A stretch of 64,000 nucleotides of DNA. Source: Acidimicrobiia bacterium (GTDB lineage: Bacteria; Actinomycetota; Acidimicrobiia; IMCC26256; JAGPDB01). The stretch spans positions 1 to 64,000 of the forward strand of contig JAGPDB010000003.1 of assembly GCA_018057765.1 (NCBI GenBank), in the 5' to 3' direction. Numbering within the stretch: the first letter of the stretch is position 1; each line of letters begins with the position of its first letter. The position numbers and the translations under genes were made by a program. Shown piece after piece: positions 53,579 to 63,581 of this stretch. The notes under the pieces are model-generated. The model was not told the origin of the DNA. It saw only the letters and a list, made by a program, of their open reading frames with translations, and made no database searches.

Positions 53579-56500
53579 ATGCCGAAACGTAGTGACATAA
53601 AATCAATATTAGTTATTGGATCAGGCCCAATCGTCATAGGTCAAGCATGTGAATTTGATTATAGTGGTACACAAGCATGCCGTGTATTGCGCGCAGAAGG
53701 TTTTCGAGTTATCTTAGTTAACTCTAATCCTGCAACTATAATGACTGATCCCGACGTTGCTGACGCAACTTATATAGAACCACTCGATGTTGCTCACGCC
53801 GAAGCAATAATTGCATTAGAGAAACCAGATGCTGTGTTACCAACTCTGGGTGGCCAAACAGCATTGAACTTAGGTCTAGCACTAGCCGATCAAGGTATTC
53901 TCGATAAATATAATGTTGAAATGATTGGTGCTAATCCTGATGCTATAAGAATGGCCGAAGATCGTGAACTTTTTAAAAATGCGATGACAGAAATTGGTTT
54001 ACAAACTTGTGTTTCACGAATTACAAACACGATTGATGAGGCATTATCGATAGCTAAAGAAATAGGTTACCCTATTATGCTTCGACCTAGCTTTATCATG
54101 GGTGGGGCTGGTACTGGTATTGCCTATGATGAGAAACAGATGCGTGAAATGGCGCGTATTGGTATAGAAGCATCTCCAATTGGCGAAATACTTGTTGAAC
54201 AAAGTGTTCTAGGTTGGAAAGAATATGAAACAGAAGTCATGCGTGATAGAAATGATAATTGTGTGATTGTTTGTTCAATAGAGAATTTTGATGCAATGGG
54301 AGTCCATACTGGTGATTCTATTACTGTTGCACCCCAACAAACATTAACTGATCTTGAATATCAACAAATGCGTGATGCATCTTTTGCAGTGCTACGTAAA
54401 ATTGGTGTCGATACTGGAGGATCAAATGTGCAGTTCGCTGTCAATCCTGCTGATGGAACCCAAATAGTAATTGAAATGAACCCACGCGTTTCACGTTCAA
54501 GTGCCCTTGCGTCTAAAGCCACTGGGTTTCCAATAGCTAAAATTGCAGCGCGATTAGCTGTTGGATATACATTAGACGAAATTCTAAATGATGTAACAAA
54601 AGCAACTCCTGCATGTTTTGAACCATCAATAGATTATGTCGTAACTAAAGTTCCTCGTTTTGCTTTCGAGAAATTACCTGGAGCTTCAAATACTCTGGGT
54701 ACTCAAATGCAAAGCGTTGGAGAAGTAATGGCTATAGGTCGCACATTCAGAGAGTCGCTGCAAAAAGCATTGCGCTCAATGGAGTATGGTCGTTTTGGTT
54801 TGAATTGCGATGATGGCGAGACATTTTTTGATGATTTAAATGATGAAGATCGTATAGATTTGCTTGTCAAGCCTAACCCTGAACGTATTTTTGCACTGGA
54901 GAGTTCATTGCGTGCTTTCATGACTGCGCAACGCGCTCATGAGCTGACTCATATTGATCCTTATTTTATAGATCAACTTCTACAAATAATTGAGACAAGA
55001 GAATTGTTGTGTTCGCGTACACCAGATACGATTTCTAAATCGGAGATGAAAAGAGTATTGCGTGATGGTTTTAGTGCAGAGCAGATCGCTTATGCTTGGT
55101 CCTGTTCTATGGATGAGATTTATGAAACTATTAAAAATTATAAAATAGAAAAAACTTTTAGTGCTGTAGATACTTGTGCAGGCGAATTTAGCAGTTCGAC
55201 GCCATACTTCTACTCGACGTATTCAGATGAAGACGAAATTATCCTCCCTGAAAAAAAGACGGTTGTAATATTGGGATCTGGACCCAATCGAATAGGTCAG
55301 GGTGTCGAGTTTGATTATTGTTGTGTTCATGCTAGTTATGCTCTTCGCGATTCTGGTTTTGCACCTGTAATGATTAATTGTAATCCTGAAACTGTATCTA
55401 CCGATTATGACACTAGTGATATGTTATTTTTTGAACCATTGACTGCAAGTGATGTGATAGCGATTTGTGAAAAGTTGAATCCTTTTGGAATTATTGTTGC
55501 TTTGGGTGGACAAACACCTCTTAAGCTTTCTTCGGTATTAAAAGAAAAAGGTTTTAATATTTTAGGTACTTCTCCAGAGTCAATTGATAAAGCAGAAGAT
55601 AGAGAATTGTTTCATGAACTATGTGAAAAATTAGAAATTAAACAGCCAGAAGGTGGAATTGCAATAACTACTGCACAAGCTTTAAATGTTGCTGAAAAAA
55701 TTGGATATCCTGTTTTAGTTCGACCTAGTTACGTCTTGGGTGGACGAGCGATGCAAATAGTAGATGAACCAAATCAACTTGTTGAGGCTATGGAAGAATT
55801 AACTGCAATGGGAACACTTGGTAAAGAAGGGGGATTATCATCAACTCGTCCAGCTTTGATTGATCGTTTTTTACAAGATGCTACAGAAGTTGATGTTGAT
55901 GCTTTACGTGATATAAATGGTGAATTCCTACTAGGTTCAATTATGGAGCATATAGAAGAAGCTGGCGTGCATTCGGGAGACTCTGCTTGTATTCTGCCAC
56001 CTCAAACTTTATCTAGTGATGTGATTGCAACGATAATTAAACATACCAAGGCTTTGGCTGAAAATTTAGAAGTTGTCGGATTGATTAACATACAGTTTGC
56101 AGTGCAAGATGACAATGTTTATATAATAGAAGCCAACCCAAGAGCATCACGTACGGTTCCTTTTGTCGCGAAGGCAACAGGTATACCAATTGCTAAAATT
56201 GCTACACGTTTAATGCTTGGTGAGACTTTTGAATCTTTAAGATCGGCAGGAATAATATCAGTTGAATTATCTTCAGAAAATATAATGCCTACAGATCGTA
56301 TAAGTGTCAAAGCCCCGGTCTTTCCTTTTGCAAGATTTCCAAAGGTTGATGCTGTACTAGGTCCTGAGATGCGTTCAACAGGAGAAGTTATGGGTATAAG
56401 CCCTACTTTTGGTACAGCATTCTATAAAGCTCAAATTTCTGCTGGCATGGTTATACCTTCTAAAGGTGTTGTATTTATTTCAGTTGCTGATAGAGATAAA

Positions 56501-56896
56501 GAAAATGCTATTGAAGTTGCAAGAATGTATGCTGCTTTAGGGTTTAGATTTGCGGCAACTTCTGGTACTGCGAGTGCTTTTGTACAAAAAGGTATTCCTG
56601 TTGATTATGTTATTGCGAAAGTTGGCGATGAATATGGAAACGATGCGGTTGATTTAATTGCAAATGGAAAAATTGACTTAGTCATTAATACACCTATGGG
56701 TAGAAGCACTCGACGCGATGGTCAACATATACGTATTGCAGCCACTAAATATCATGTTCCATGTGTGACAACAATAGCAGCAGCTCGTGCTCTAGCCTCA
56801 GGTATTGCACAATGGGAGAAATCTAATATACAGGTTGCTTCCTTACAAAAGATGCATGAAAATGTTCAATTGACTTTGGAATCTAACAATGTTTAA
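53579..56896 (+). CDS. carB: Carbamoyl-phosphate synthase large subunit
   Basis: CarB (1105 residues, full length) contains two homologous ATP-grasp halves. Each opens with a GSGPxxIGQ loop: [18 protein letters not shown] at the start and [16 protein letters not shown] near residue 564. Substrate channels include [15 protein letters not shown] and [13 protein letters not shown]. The C-terminal MGS-like allosteric domain (about 935 on) ends with VNTPMG-like [13 protein letters not shown], the region that binds UMP in related enzymes. Confidence 0.98.
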   Translation: MPKRSDIKSILVIGSGPIVIGQACEFDYSGTQACRVLRAEGFRVILVNSNPATIMTDPDVADATYIEPLDVAHAEAIIALEKPDAVLPTLGGQTALNLGLALADQGILDKYNVEMIGANPDAIRMAEDRELFKNAMTEIGLQTCVSRITNTIDEALSIAKEIGYPIMLRPSFIMGGAGTGIAYDEKQMREMARIGIEASPIGEILVEQSVLGWKEYETEVMRDRNDNCVIVCSIENFDAMGVHTGDSITVAPQQTLTDLEYQQMRDASFAVLRKIGVDTGGSNVQFAVNPADGTQIVIEMNPRVSRSSALASKATGFPIAKIAARLAVGYTLDEILNDVTKATPACFEPSIDYVVTKVPRFAFEKLPGASNTLGTQMQSVGEVMAIGRTFRESLQKALRSMEYGRFGLNCDDGETFFDDLNDEDRIDLLVKPNPERIFALESSLRAFMTAQRAHELTHIDPYFIDQLLQIIETRELLCSRTPDTISKSEMKRVLRDGFSAEQIAYAWSCSMDEIYETIKNYKIEKTFSAVDTCAGEFSSSTPYFYSTYSDEDEIILPEKKTVVILGSGPNRIGQGVEFDYCCVHASYALRDSGFAPVMINCNPETVSTDYDTSDMLFFEPLTASDVIAICEKLNPFGIIVALGGQTPLKLSSVLKEKGFNILGTSPESIDKAEDRELFHELCEKLEIKQPEGGIAITTAQALNVAEKIGYPVLVRPSYVLGGRAMQIVDEPNQLVEAMEELTAMGTLGKEGGLSSTRPALIDRFLQDATEVDVDALRDINGEFLLGSIMEHIEEAGVHSGDSACILPPQTLSSDVIATIIKHTKALAENLEVVGLINIQFAVQDDNVYIIEANPRASRTVPFVAKATGIPIAKIATRLMLGETFESLRSAGIISVELSSENIMPTDRISVKAPVFPFARFPKVDAVLGPEMRSTGEVMGISPTFGTAFYKAQISAGMVIPSKGVVFISVADRDKENAIEVARMYAALGFRFAATSGTASAFVQKGIPVDYVIAKVGDEYGNDAVDLIANGKIDLVINTPMGRSTRRDGQHIRIAATKYHVPCVTTIAAARALASGIAQWEKSNIQVASLQKMHENVQLTLESNNV

Positions 56897-57881
56897 AAAT
56901 AAGAAGCATGTACATAGCGATGATGGTGATTGCTGTATAGAACTAGATATGACTGTTGAATTAAATACTTCAGTCGCAGATATTAAACTAGACAATCCTG
57001 TAGTTGCTGCTTCTGGGAGCATGGGGCATTCAGATGAACTTTTCGAAGTCATCGACCCTCGCGAATTTGGTGCTATAACCATAAAATCTTTAGCGCCTTT
57101 TCTTTCTCCTGGCAATCCTTCACCTCGCGTTGGGGCATGTCCTACTGGAATGATGAACTCAGTTGGCCTACCGGGACCACATATTAAAGATTGGATTGAT
57201 AGCGATTTAGAAAAATTAAAAAAATCTGGAGCAAAAATTATTATGGCTATTTGGGGTAGAACTTTTGAAGACTACGCTAAAGCTGCCAAAATAGTTACGC
57301 AATATTCAGAAAATTTTATTGCTTTAGAAGTTAATGTTAGCTGTCCTAATACTGAAGCGGGTAATAGGCTTTTTGCTTTTAGTAAAGATGACGTACAAAA
57401 AATTACTGAACTTGTTAAGAATGAAGTCGGTAATAAGTTACCTATTTTTATTAAGCTTTCTAGTTCAGTTACTTCAATAGTTGATATTGCAAGTGGGGCA
57501 GTTAAAGCTGGGGCAGACGGACTTACGTTATTTAATACTTCGCTTGGTCTGGTTATTGACCCTTATACTCGTAAACCTATTTTAGGCAAAGGTTCTGGTG
57601 GTTATAGTGGAGCGGGTGTTTTTCCAATCGTTTGCAAGGGCGTTTATGAAGTTCGTTCAGCATTTCCAGAAATACCTATTATTGGTGTGGGTGGTGTCAG
57701 CTCAGGGCAAGACGCTGCTGCATTGATGATGTGTGGTGCAAACTTAGTCGGTATAGCTACTGCTACTTTTGCTAATCCAAAAGCTGTGATTAGAATAAAC
57801 CAAGAACTAGCTGATTTCTGTTTTAATACTGGTGTAGTAAAAGTTTCGGAATTGACTAATACAATTGAGATGCCTACATGA
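56889..57881 (+). CDS. pyrD: Dihydroorotate dehydrogenase, class 1 type
   Basis: PyrD (330 residues) oxidises dihydroorotate to orotate with FMN. The catalytic base is Cys in [10 protein letters not shown], which marks class 1 (class 2 enzymes have Ser). The FMN-phosphate loop is [11 protein letters not shown], and [10 protein letters not shown] begins the barrel. About 30 residues precede the usual start, so a later start is possible; the ATG at 56889 overlaps carB by 8 nt. The sequence favours subclass 1B, which normally pairs with PyrK, but no pyrK is in the operon. Confidence 0.93.
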   Translation: MFKNKKHVHSDDGDCCIELDMTVELNTSVADIKLDNPVVAASGSMGHSDELFEVIDPREFGAITIKSLAPFLSPGNPSPRVGACPTGMMNSVGLPGPHIKDWIDSDLEKLKKSGAKIIMAIWGRTFEDYAKAAKIVTQYSENFIALEVNVSCPNTEAGNRLFAFSKDDVQKITELVKNEVGNKLPIFIKLSSSVTSIVDIASGAVKAGADGLTLFNTSLGLVIDPYTRKPILGKGSGGYSGAGVFPIVCKGVYEVRSAFPEIPIIGVGGVSSGQDAAALMMCGANLVGIATATFANPKAVIRINQELADFCFNTGVVKVSELTNTIEMPT

Positions 57882-57893
57882 GAAAAGAGCAAT

Positions 57894-58598
57894 ATGTCAG
57901 AATTTGATGAAAATGTAAAAGAGAAATTAGTTTTAAGTTTAGATGTTGGTGATCTTGATGCTTCTTTAACGATGGTTGAATTAGTTGGCGATTATTTTGG
58001 ATATGTAAAAATTGGTAGTGAGCTATACGCTCAAAATGGTGCAGAGTCTGTTATAAAAATGCGAGAACTAGGTATTAAAGTTTTTCTTGATTTAAAACTC
58101 CATGATATTCCTAATACAGTTGAACGAGCATGCGAAGTTCACGCATCTCGAGGTATTTCTATGATGACTGTTCATGGCGCTGGTGGTAAGGAAATGCTAT
58201 TAGCAGCTCAACGCGGTTTGAAAAAAGGTGCTATATCTTGCGGATTTGATACTCCAATTTTGTTGGCAGTGACAGTATTAACATCTTTACCTGCTGACGA
58301 GGAAGCATTTAAAGCAAGATTGCTTTTAGCGCAAGAAGTTGCTTGTGATATTGTTTGTTCTACACACGAATTAGCATTGAAAAATTCAATTGCACCAAAT
58401 GTTCGAGCTTTAACGCCTGGCATTCGACTGGCTGGTCAAGATGTTGGCGATCAAAATCGTATAGCAACACCTGAATCTGCAATTAAAGATGGTTCAAATT
58501 GGCTTGTTTTAGGTCGTGCAGTCACTGGGGCAGATGACCCGATCAAAGCAACTAAAGATGTGTTTTTACAAGTCCAAACCGCTCTATATGATAATTAA
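57894..58598 (+). CDS. pyrF: Orotidine 5'-phosphate decarboxylase
   Basis: PyrF (234 residues) makes UMP, the last step of the pathway. The catalytic Asp-Lys-Asp array is FLDLKLHDIPNTV. LSLDVGDLD near the start and TPGIRLAGQDVGDQ plus LVLGRAVTGADDP bind the phosphate. It is of the short bacterial type rather than the long mycobacterial type. It closes the pyr operon. Confidence 0.96.
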   Translation: MSEFDENVKEKLVLSLDVGDLDASLTMVELVGDYFGYVKIGSELYAQNGAESVIKMRELGIKVFLDLKLHDIPNTVERACEVHASRGISMMTVHGAGGKEMLLAAQRGLKKGAISCGFDTPILLAVTVLTSLPADEEAFKARLLLAQEVACDIVCSTHELALKNSIAPNVRALTPGIRLAGQDVGDQNRIATPESAIKDGSNWLVLGRAVTGADDPIKATKDVFLQVQTALYDN

Positions 58599-58711
58599 AT
58601 AATTTAAGAAAAGTTATTTTCGCATATCTTGATGATTAATAATATTTGTTAGTACTGAATAAGAGAAATAATGCTATAACTGTTATATTTGTCTAAACGC
58701 CCCAAACCCAA

Positions 58712-58717
58712 TAGACT
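58712..58717 (+). promoter_or_regulatory. Candidate leaderless -10 box
   Basis: TAGACT ends 6 nt before the ATG at 58724, with no ribosome-binding site. It is close in sequence and spacing to the boxes before hisS and ruvC. Confidence 0.5.
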
Positions 58718-58723
58718 ACAACT

Positions 58724-59542
58724 ATGGATAATTCAATAGAAACTTTTATAAATCGTCCACCTGATAATACGTATAATGATGGACATATTATATCTTGGGA
58801 TTTTATAACCCCAAGAGGGAACCTTGCCGGTTTCGGATCAGTGGATAATACTAATGTACTTCTAAAAGTTGTTGTTAGTGATTCCGGAGAGATAGTTTCA
58901 CTCAGTGGCGATAATCCATTGATATTAACTTTTACGTATGGTTCTGGAAATATCGAAACGCAAATGGTTGTATTAACTCATCAAGGCGATGCGGTACATA
59001 TTCCTGGTGGAGCTACTTTAACAATCGAAACCGAGGCCATAGGTGCTGAATATATTGTTGAATACCCAAATACACCGGTCAATCCTTCGCTCCCTCTAAT
59101 TGAACATGATTCAAATGTTACAAGTACATTAGCCCCAGGTGAGGTGATGTTAGAAGAAATACCGTTGTTCCCTGAGGATAAGCCGTCTTATCGAATATTT
59201 GAAAGTCCAACTATCGATTTTAATGGACCAAATCGTGTTTATTTAGAAGTATTTCCAGATAAAACATTGGATGTTTTAAAATTATCCGCTGCTAATCTCT
59301 TAACCATTGATATTATCTCTGGTAGGGGTAATCTTTATCTCTTCAATGAAGAAACGAAAAAATTGCGTGTAATCGCATTGGAGCAAGGAGTATCTGCTCA
59401 AGTAGATGTTGGAGAGATATACTGCTTAGAAGCAAGTGATGAGGGTCTTGTTGTTCGTAATACATGTCCTGGGATCGATGGGTTACATGTACAACTTGTG
59501 GCAAATCCCGAGCAATTAGTTTCACAATGCATACTAATTTAG
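58724..59542 (+). CDS. Unknown beta-rich protein, possibly double-cupin
   Basis: A 272-residue protein with no family I can name. It is predicted almost entirely beta. Two segments have a cupin-like rhythm: GDAVHIPGGATLTIE near 90-104 and GVSAQVDVGEIYCLEAS near 223-239, suggesting two related barrels. Metal-binding His clusters typical of enzymatic cupins are not obvious, so a structural or binding role is as likely. No signal peptide. It lies alone between the pyr operon and mihF with its own candidate promoter. Confidence 0.7.
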   Translation: MDNSIETFINRPPDNTYNDGHIISWDFITPRGNLAGFGSVDNTNVLLKVVVSDSGEIVSLSGDNPLILTFTYGSGNIETQMVVLTHQGDAVHIPGGATLTIETEAIGAEYIVEYPNTPVNPSLPLIEHDSNVTSTLAPGEVMLEEIPLFPEDKPSYRIFESPTIDFNGPNRVYLEVFPDKTLDVLKLSAANLLTIDIISGRGNLYLFNEETKKLRVIALEQGVSAQVDVGEIYCLEASDEGLVVRNTCPGIDGLHVQLVANPEQLVSQCILI

Positions 59543-59666
59543 AAATATAGCCTTATATCCAAAAAACATCTCACGCGACGCGCTATAGTCTTTTACCAGC
59601 GGATTTAGAAGTAAAATACAATATATAGTTTTTCTATTACTAAGTTTGAAACTCGAAAGGACATAA

Positions 59667-59987
59667 ATGCCAACTCCTCCAATACTTACACCTGAACAAA
59701 GAGCAGCAGCATTAGAAAAAGCAGCATATGCTAGAAAAGCTCGTGCGGAAGTAAAAGAAAGATTAAAAATGGGGATCTTAACACTGCCAGAGCTATTTAG
59801 AGAGGCAGACGCTAATCCTATTTTGGTTAAAATAAAAGTTTCAGCTGTGATTGAATCACTTCCTGGAGTTGGAAAAGTAAAAGCCAAACGGTTAATGGAA
59901 GAATTGGAAATTGCTAGTTCGCGAAGACTCGGCGGTTTGGGTACTAAACAAAAAGCTGCTTTACTTGCTAAGTTTTCATCGCAATAA
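59667..59987 (+). CDS. mihF: Actinobacterial integration host factor (mIHF)
   Basis: A 106-residue nucleoid protein. Its basic N-terminal helix (AALEKAAYARKARAEVKERL) precedes the helix-two-turn-helix core with the helix-hairpin-helix-like SLPGVGKVKAKRLMEELEI, which contacts DNA. This family is restricted to actinobacteria and structurally unrelated to proteobacterial IHF. A ribosome-binding site (AAAGGA) precedes the ATG. The order mihF-gmk-rpoZ-coaBC-metK is the mycobacterial order. Confidence 0.95.
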   Translation: MPTPPILTPEQRAAALEKAAYARKARAEVKERLKMGILTLPELFREADANPILVKIKVSAVIESLPGVGKVKAKRLMEELEIASSRRLGGLGTKQKAALLAKFSSQ

Positions 59988-60005
59988 TTAAGGATAATAA
60001 TATAA

Positions 60006-60602
60006 ATGAGTGATGATCTATTAAATAACGGAAAACTTATTGTTATTGCAGGCCCTAGCGGTGTCGGCAAAGGAACATTGGTTTCTGAATTAATGAAAAA
60101 AATACCAGAATTATACCTGAGTATATCTACAACTACACGTGCGCCACGGCCACATGAAATTGAAGGTAAAAGCTACTATTTCCTTTCTGAAGAAGAATTT
60201 TTAACTACAGCAAAAAACGATGGTATGCTCGAATATTTTGAAGTTTATGGAGACTGGAAGGGTACACCTAAAGCTCCAATCGAAGAACATATAGCAAAAG
60301 GACAAAACGTTGTTTTGGAATTGGATGTTCAAGGTGCACTAAAAGTTAAAGATTTATATCCAAATACCTTTTTGATATTTGTTAAAGCTCCTAGTGAAGA
60401 AGTTCAAAGACGACGATTATTACAACGTGAAGATCCTACAATGACTCCTGAGTCGCTAGACAAAAGACTTGCAGCTGCAGCAGCAGAGGAAAACTTAATC
60501 CCCAAATTTTCTGCTATGGTCATAAATGATGACCTGGCTCGCGCATTAAGTGAGCTAACTGCTATAGTTAAAGATCATATAAGTAAAGTTACAACACAGT
60601 AA
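60006..60602 (+). CDS. gmk: Guanylate kinase
   Basis: GMP kinase of 198 residues. The P-loop is AGPSGVGKGTLVSEL. The GMP-binding stretch STTTRAPRPHEIEGKSYYF and the second region VVLELDVQGA are conserved, and the lid is RRRLLQRED. A perfect 7-bp inverted repeat (CACAGTA/TACTGTG, 60595-60612) spans its stop codon. Confidence 0.97.
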   Translation: MSDDLLNNGKLIVIAGPSGVGKGTLVSELMKKIPELYLSISTTTRAPRPHEIEGKSYYFLSEEEFLTTAKNDGMLEYFEVYGDWKGTPKAPIEEHIAKGQNVVLELDVQGALKVKDLYPNTFLIFVKAPSEEVQRRRLLQREDPTMTPESLDKRLAAAAAEENLIPKFSAMVINDDLARALSELTAIVKDHISKVTTQ

Positions 60603-60612
60603 ACATACTGTG
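60595..60612 (+). other. Hairpin over the gmk stop codon
   Basis: CACAGTA and TACTGTG form a perfect 7-bp stem with an AACA loop. No U-run follows, so it is not a canonical terminator. It could act in processing or modulate rpoZ expression. Confidence 0.4.
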
Positions 60613-60679
60613 GATAAGTGCTCTGTGAAGGTTTAGTCTTTCGGGTTCGGTTATCTGCAGAACAAATTTAGAGGTAATA

Positions 60680-61063
60680 GTGGAAAATAAAAAATCATCA
60701 CTCATGGATCCAGCAATGGAAGTTATGCTTGAAAATGCAGGATCAAAATTTACTCTTGTAACATTAAGCTCAAAACGTGCTCGTGAAATAAATGACTATT
60801 ATAACCAACTTGGTGAAGGTCTCGGACGCATAGTGCCACCTCAGATAACTTCAACATCACGTAAACCATTATCAATTGCATTAGAAGAAATATATAACGG
60901 TGACATTATTGCCATGCCTTTAGAAGAGACGGAGCAAAGTGCATCTGATCTTTCAGAAATTGAAGCAGCTGGCGAAAGTTTTGAAGATATAGCAGCATTG
61001 ATGTCAGAGGATTCTTCAGTTGATGTTGTGAGTGATGAAGTATCTAGTAGCGATATTGCTTAA
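60680..61063 (+). CDS. rpoZ: RNA polymerase omega subunit
   Basis: Omega (127 residues) stabilises the beta-prime subunit. It starts at GTG after GAGG. The conserved region is KRAREINDYYNQLGEGLGR and KPLSIALEEIYNGDI. The last 50 or so residues are an acidic Glu/Asp/Ser-rich tail that makes the protein longer than most omegas. It sits between gmk and coaBC. Confidence 0.93.
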   Translation: MENKKSSLMDPAMEVMLENAGSKFTLVTLSSKRAREINDYYNQLGEGLGRIVPPQITSTSRKPLSIALEEIYNGDIIAMPLEETEQSASDLSEIEAAGESFEDIAALMSEDSSVDVVSDEVSSSDIA

Positions 61064-61073
61064 ATAGAATTTA

Positions 61074-62369
61074 ATGTCTAAAACGAACTTACCACTTAAG
61101 GAAGTTCTATATGGTCGTAAAATAGTTCTTTGTGTAACAGCTAGTATTTCTGCATATAAATCAGTAAGTATTTTGCGGAAATTACGTAAACTTGGAGCTT
61201 TTGTAAGTGTAGCTACTACACCTTCTACAAAAAGGTTTATAGGAAGTCCAACTTTCTCTGCTTTAGCCAGCGAAGCAGTATTTGATGATCTTTGGACTAA
61301 CCGTGGTTCAATTGCACATACTACTTTGGGTAAAAGTGCAGATTTAATTTTAGTTGCACCAGCATCTGCTTCTATAGTCTCAAAAATAGCAAATGGGACT
61401 TGTGATGAAATCGTCTCAGCAATATTGCTTGCTACACCAAAAGATACACCAATCCTATTAGCGCCTGCGATGCACGAAGAAATGTATGAGAATTTTGCTA
61501 CTAAAGAAAATATTAAAAAATTAGAAGAGAATGGATATAATTTTATCGGGCCCGATATTGGCGAATTAGCTGGTGGCGATATTGGTAAAGGTCGTCTAAG
61601 TGATGAAGAAGTCATCGTCGAAAAAGTAATCCAATTATTAAATGACAGACCTCTAAAAAAGTTCGAAACACCCGAAACATTAATAACTGGTTTTCCTCAT
61701 GTGTATGATGCCGAGTCAAATGTTAAAACATTAGGATCCATAAAAAGAAAGATATTGATAACTGCAGGTGGCACTCGTGAGCCAATAGACCCTGTACGTG
61801 TAATTACTAATCGTTCGAGTGGCAAAATGGGTCATTGTCTTGCTGAGGCTGCGTTGATTAGTGGATATGAAGTTATACTTGTTACAACATCGAACCTTGA
61901 TAGCTCACTTGATATTTTACGAATTAATGTTGATACAGCAGATCAAATGAATGAGCAAGTAATGAAATATTTACAAGTGTGTGATGTAGTTATTATGGCT
62001 GCAGCTGTTGGTGATGTTAAACCAAAAAATTATTCAGCAACAAAATTAAAGCGCGAATCTGGTATCACTAATATAGAGGTGGAAGATAATATAGATATTG
62101 CTGGCGAGATATTAAAAAATAAGAAAAAGAATACAAAACTAGTATGTTTTGCTGCTGAAACTAACAATGCAATTGATAATGCAAAAAATAAAGCATTGAA
62201 AAAATTACCTGATGTTATGGTTCTAAATGATGTTTCTAGAGATGATTCTGGGTTTAATAGTTCAACTAATAAAATTTGGATAGGTCTAAAACCTGAATAT
62301 GATTTTGTCGAATATGAGACTATGCCCAAAGAAGAAGTTGCATTTTCTATACTAGGTGCAATTAATTAA
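61074..62369 (+). CDS. coaBC: Bifunctional phosphopantothenoylcysteine decarboxylase / PPC synthetase
   Basis: CoaBC (431 residues) makes 4'-phosphopantetheine for coenzyme A in two steps. The N-terminal CoaC flavoprotein domain (about 15-190) has LCVTASISAYKSV, ILVAPASASIVSKIANG and LAPAMHEEMYEN. The C-terminal CoaB domain (about 220-431) has ITAGGTREPIDPVRVITNRS followed by SGKMGHCLAE, and AAAVGDVKPKNYS with the catalytic-region lysine. It starts 10 nt after rpoZ. Confidence 0.96.
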   Translation: MSKTNLPLKEVLYGRKIVLCVTASISAYKSVSILRKLRKLGAFVSVATTPSTKRFIGSPTFSALASEAVFDDLWTNRGSIAHTTLGKSADLILVAPASASIVSKIANGTCDEIVSAILLATPKDTPILLAPAMHEEMYENFATKENIKKLEENGYNFIGPDIGELAGGDIGKGRLSDEEVIVEKVIQLLNDRPLKKFETPETLITGFPHVYDAESNVKTLGSIKRKILITAGGTREPIDPVRVITNRSSGKMGHCLAEAALISGYEVILVTTSNLDSSLDILRINVDTADQMNEQVMKYLQVCDVVIMAAAVGDVKPKNYSATKLKRESGITNIEVEDNIDIAGEILKNKKKNTKLVCFAAETNNAIDNAKNKALKKLPDVMVLNDVSRDDSGFNSSTNKIWIGLKPEYDFVEYETMPKEEVAFSILGAIN

Positions 62370-62379
62370 TTCTAAGTGC

Positions 62380-62385
62380 TAGGCT
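62380..62385 (+). promoter_or_regulatory. Candidate leaderless, extended -10 box for metK
   Basis: TGCTAGGCT: an extended TGN precedes TAGGCT, which ends 6 nt before the metK ATG. No ribosome-binding site is seen. I saw no SAM riboswitch in the 22-bp gap. Confidence 0.45.
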
Positions 62386-62391
62386 ATTATC

Positions 62392-63573
62392 ATGATTTTT
62401 ACTTCCGAGTCAGTAACTGAAGGCCATCCTGATAAGTTAGCTGACCAAATTAGCGATGCGATATTGGATTCAGTATTATTAGACGATCCTTATAGCCGGG
62501 TAGCATGTGAAACGCTTTTGGCAACGAATCTTGCTGTAATTGCTGGAGAAATAACTACAACTTCCAAAGTTGATATTCAAAACAAGGTCCGAGAAGTTAT
62601 TAAGAATGTTGGTTATGACCACGAAGGTGTTGGTTTTGACGGCAATACTTGTAAAATCATTTTATCTTATGTGGAACAATCGAATGAAATCGGTTCTTCA
62701 GTAAGTCATTCTTTGGAAACACGCAGTGGCAATAGTAAAGAGATTTATGAACAGATTGGAGCAGGGGATCAAGGTTTAATGTTTGGTTTCGCGTGCGATG
62801 AGACACCGGATTTAATGCCACTTCCAATTTGGCTTGCACATAAAGTTGCTAAACAGTTAAGTGATGTTAGAAAAAATGGTGTTATAAACTATTTGCGTCC
62901 CGACGGAAAATGTCAAATAAGTGTGAATTATGAAGGGGATAAAGCAGCAAGTATTCCAACAATTGTTGTCTCTTCCCAACACGATCCGGGTATTGAAATC
63001 GAAGAATTAAAAAGCGATATTATAAAACATGTAATTCGACCAGTGGTACCCGAAAATTTTGATCTTTCTGAAACCAGATTTTTAATTAACCCTTCAGGTT
63101 CATTCGTCTATGGAGGTCCACACACCGATACTGGTTTAACAGGTAGAAAAATTATTGTTGATACTTATGGTGGTATGGCTCGACATGGTGGAGGCGCATT
63201 TTCAGGTAAAGATGCTACAAAGGTAGACCGTTCAGGAGCTTATGCTGCAAGAGCCATTGCAAAATCAGTTGTTGCTGCTGGTTTGGCGAAACGCTGTGAG
63301 ATACAAGTTGCATATGCTATTGGTGTTGCGAGACCTGTGAGTATATTCATTGAAGCTTTCAATACCAATAATGTTGATTTAGATCAGTTAAACGAAGCAA
63401 TTCAAGAGACCTTTGACTTACGCCCTGGCGCAATTATAGATAATTTCGATTTACGAAAACCACGCTATTTAAATACTGCAGCTTATGGTCATTTTGGTAG
63501 AAGTGAAGATCACTTTACTTGGGAACAAGTTGATAAATATGTTGAGCAGCTAAAAAATCGTTTCAACCTATAG
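62392..63573 (+). CDS. metK: S-adenosylmethionine synthetase
   Basis: MetK (393 residues, usual length) makes SAM from methionine and ATP. Landmarks are [37 protein letters not shown] (ATP-binding hexapeptide region) and the P-loop-like [20 protein letters not shown]. The last residues [16 protein letters not shown] match the family C-terminus. Confidence 0.98.
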   Translation: MIFTSESVTEGHPDKLADQISDAILDSVLLDDPYSRVACETLLATNLAVIAGEITTTSKVDIQNKVREVIKNVGYDHEGVGFDGNTCKIILSYVEQSNEIGSSVSHSLETRSGNSKEIYEQIGAGDQGLMFGFACDETPDLMPLPIWLAHKVAKQLSDVRKNGVINYLRPDGKCQISVNYEGDKAASIPTIVVSSQHDPGIEIEELKSDIIKHVIRPVVPENFDLSETRFLINPSGSFVYGGPHTDTGLTGRKIIVDTYGGMARHGGGAFSGKDATKVDRSGAYAARAIAKSVVAAGLAKRCEIQVAYAIGVARPVSIFIEAFNTNNVDLDQLNEAIQETFDLRPGAIIDNFDLRKPRYLNTAAYGHFGRSEDHFTWEQVDKYVEQLKNRFNL

Positions 63574-63574
63574 T
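63569..63574 (+). promoter_or_regulatory. Candidate leaderless -10 box for priA
   Basis: TATAGT overlaps the metK stop codon and ends 7 nt before the priA ATG; no ribosome-binding site is seen. Confidence 0.4.
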
Positions 63575-63581
63575 CGTTTCA

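Noticed and set aside
59534-60070. 178-codon minus-strand open frame
   Set aside because: It lies opposite mihF and the gmk start, both with clear family motifs and ribosome-binding sites; it is a shadow frame.
61016-61615. 199-codon minus-strand open frame
   Set aside because: Antisense to rpoZ and coaBC; composition follows the reverse of conserved coding sequence and no family is evident.
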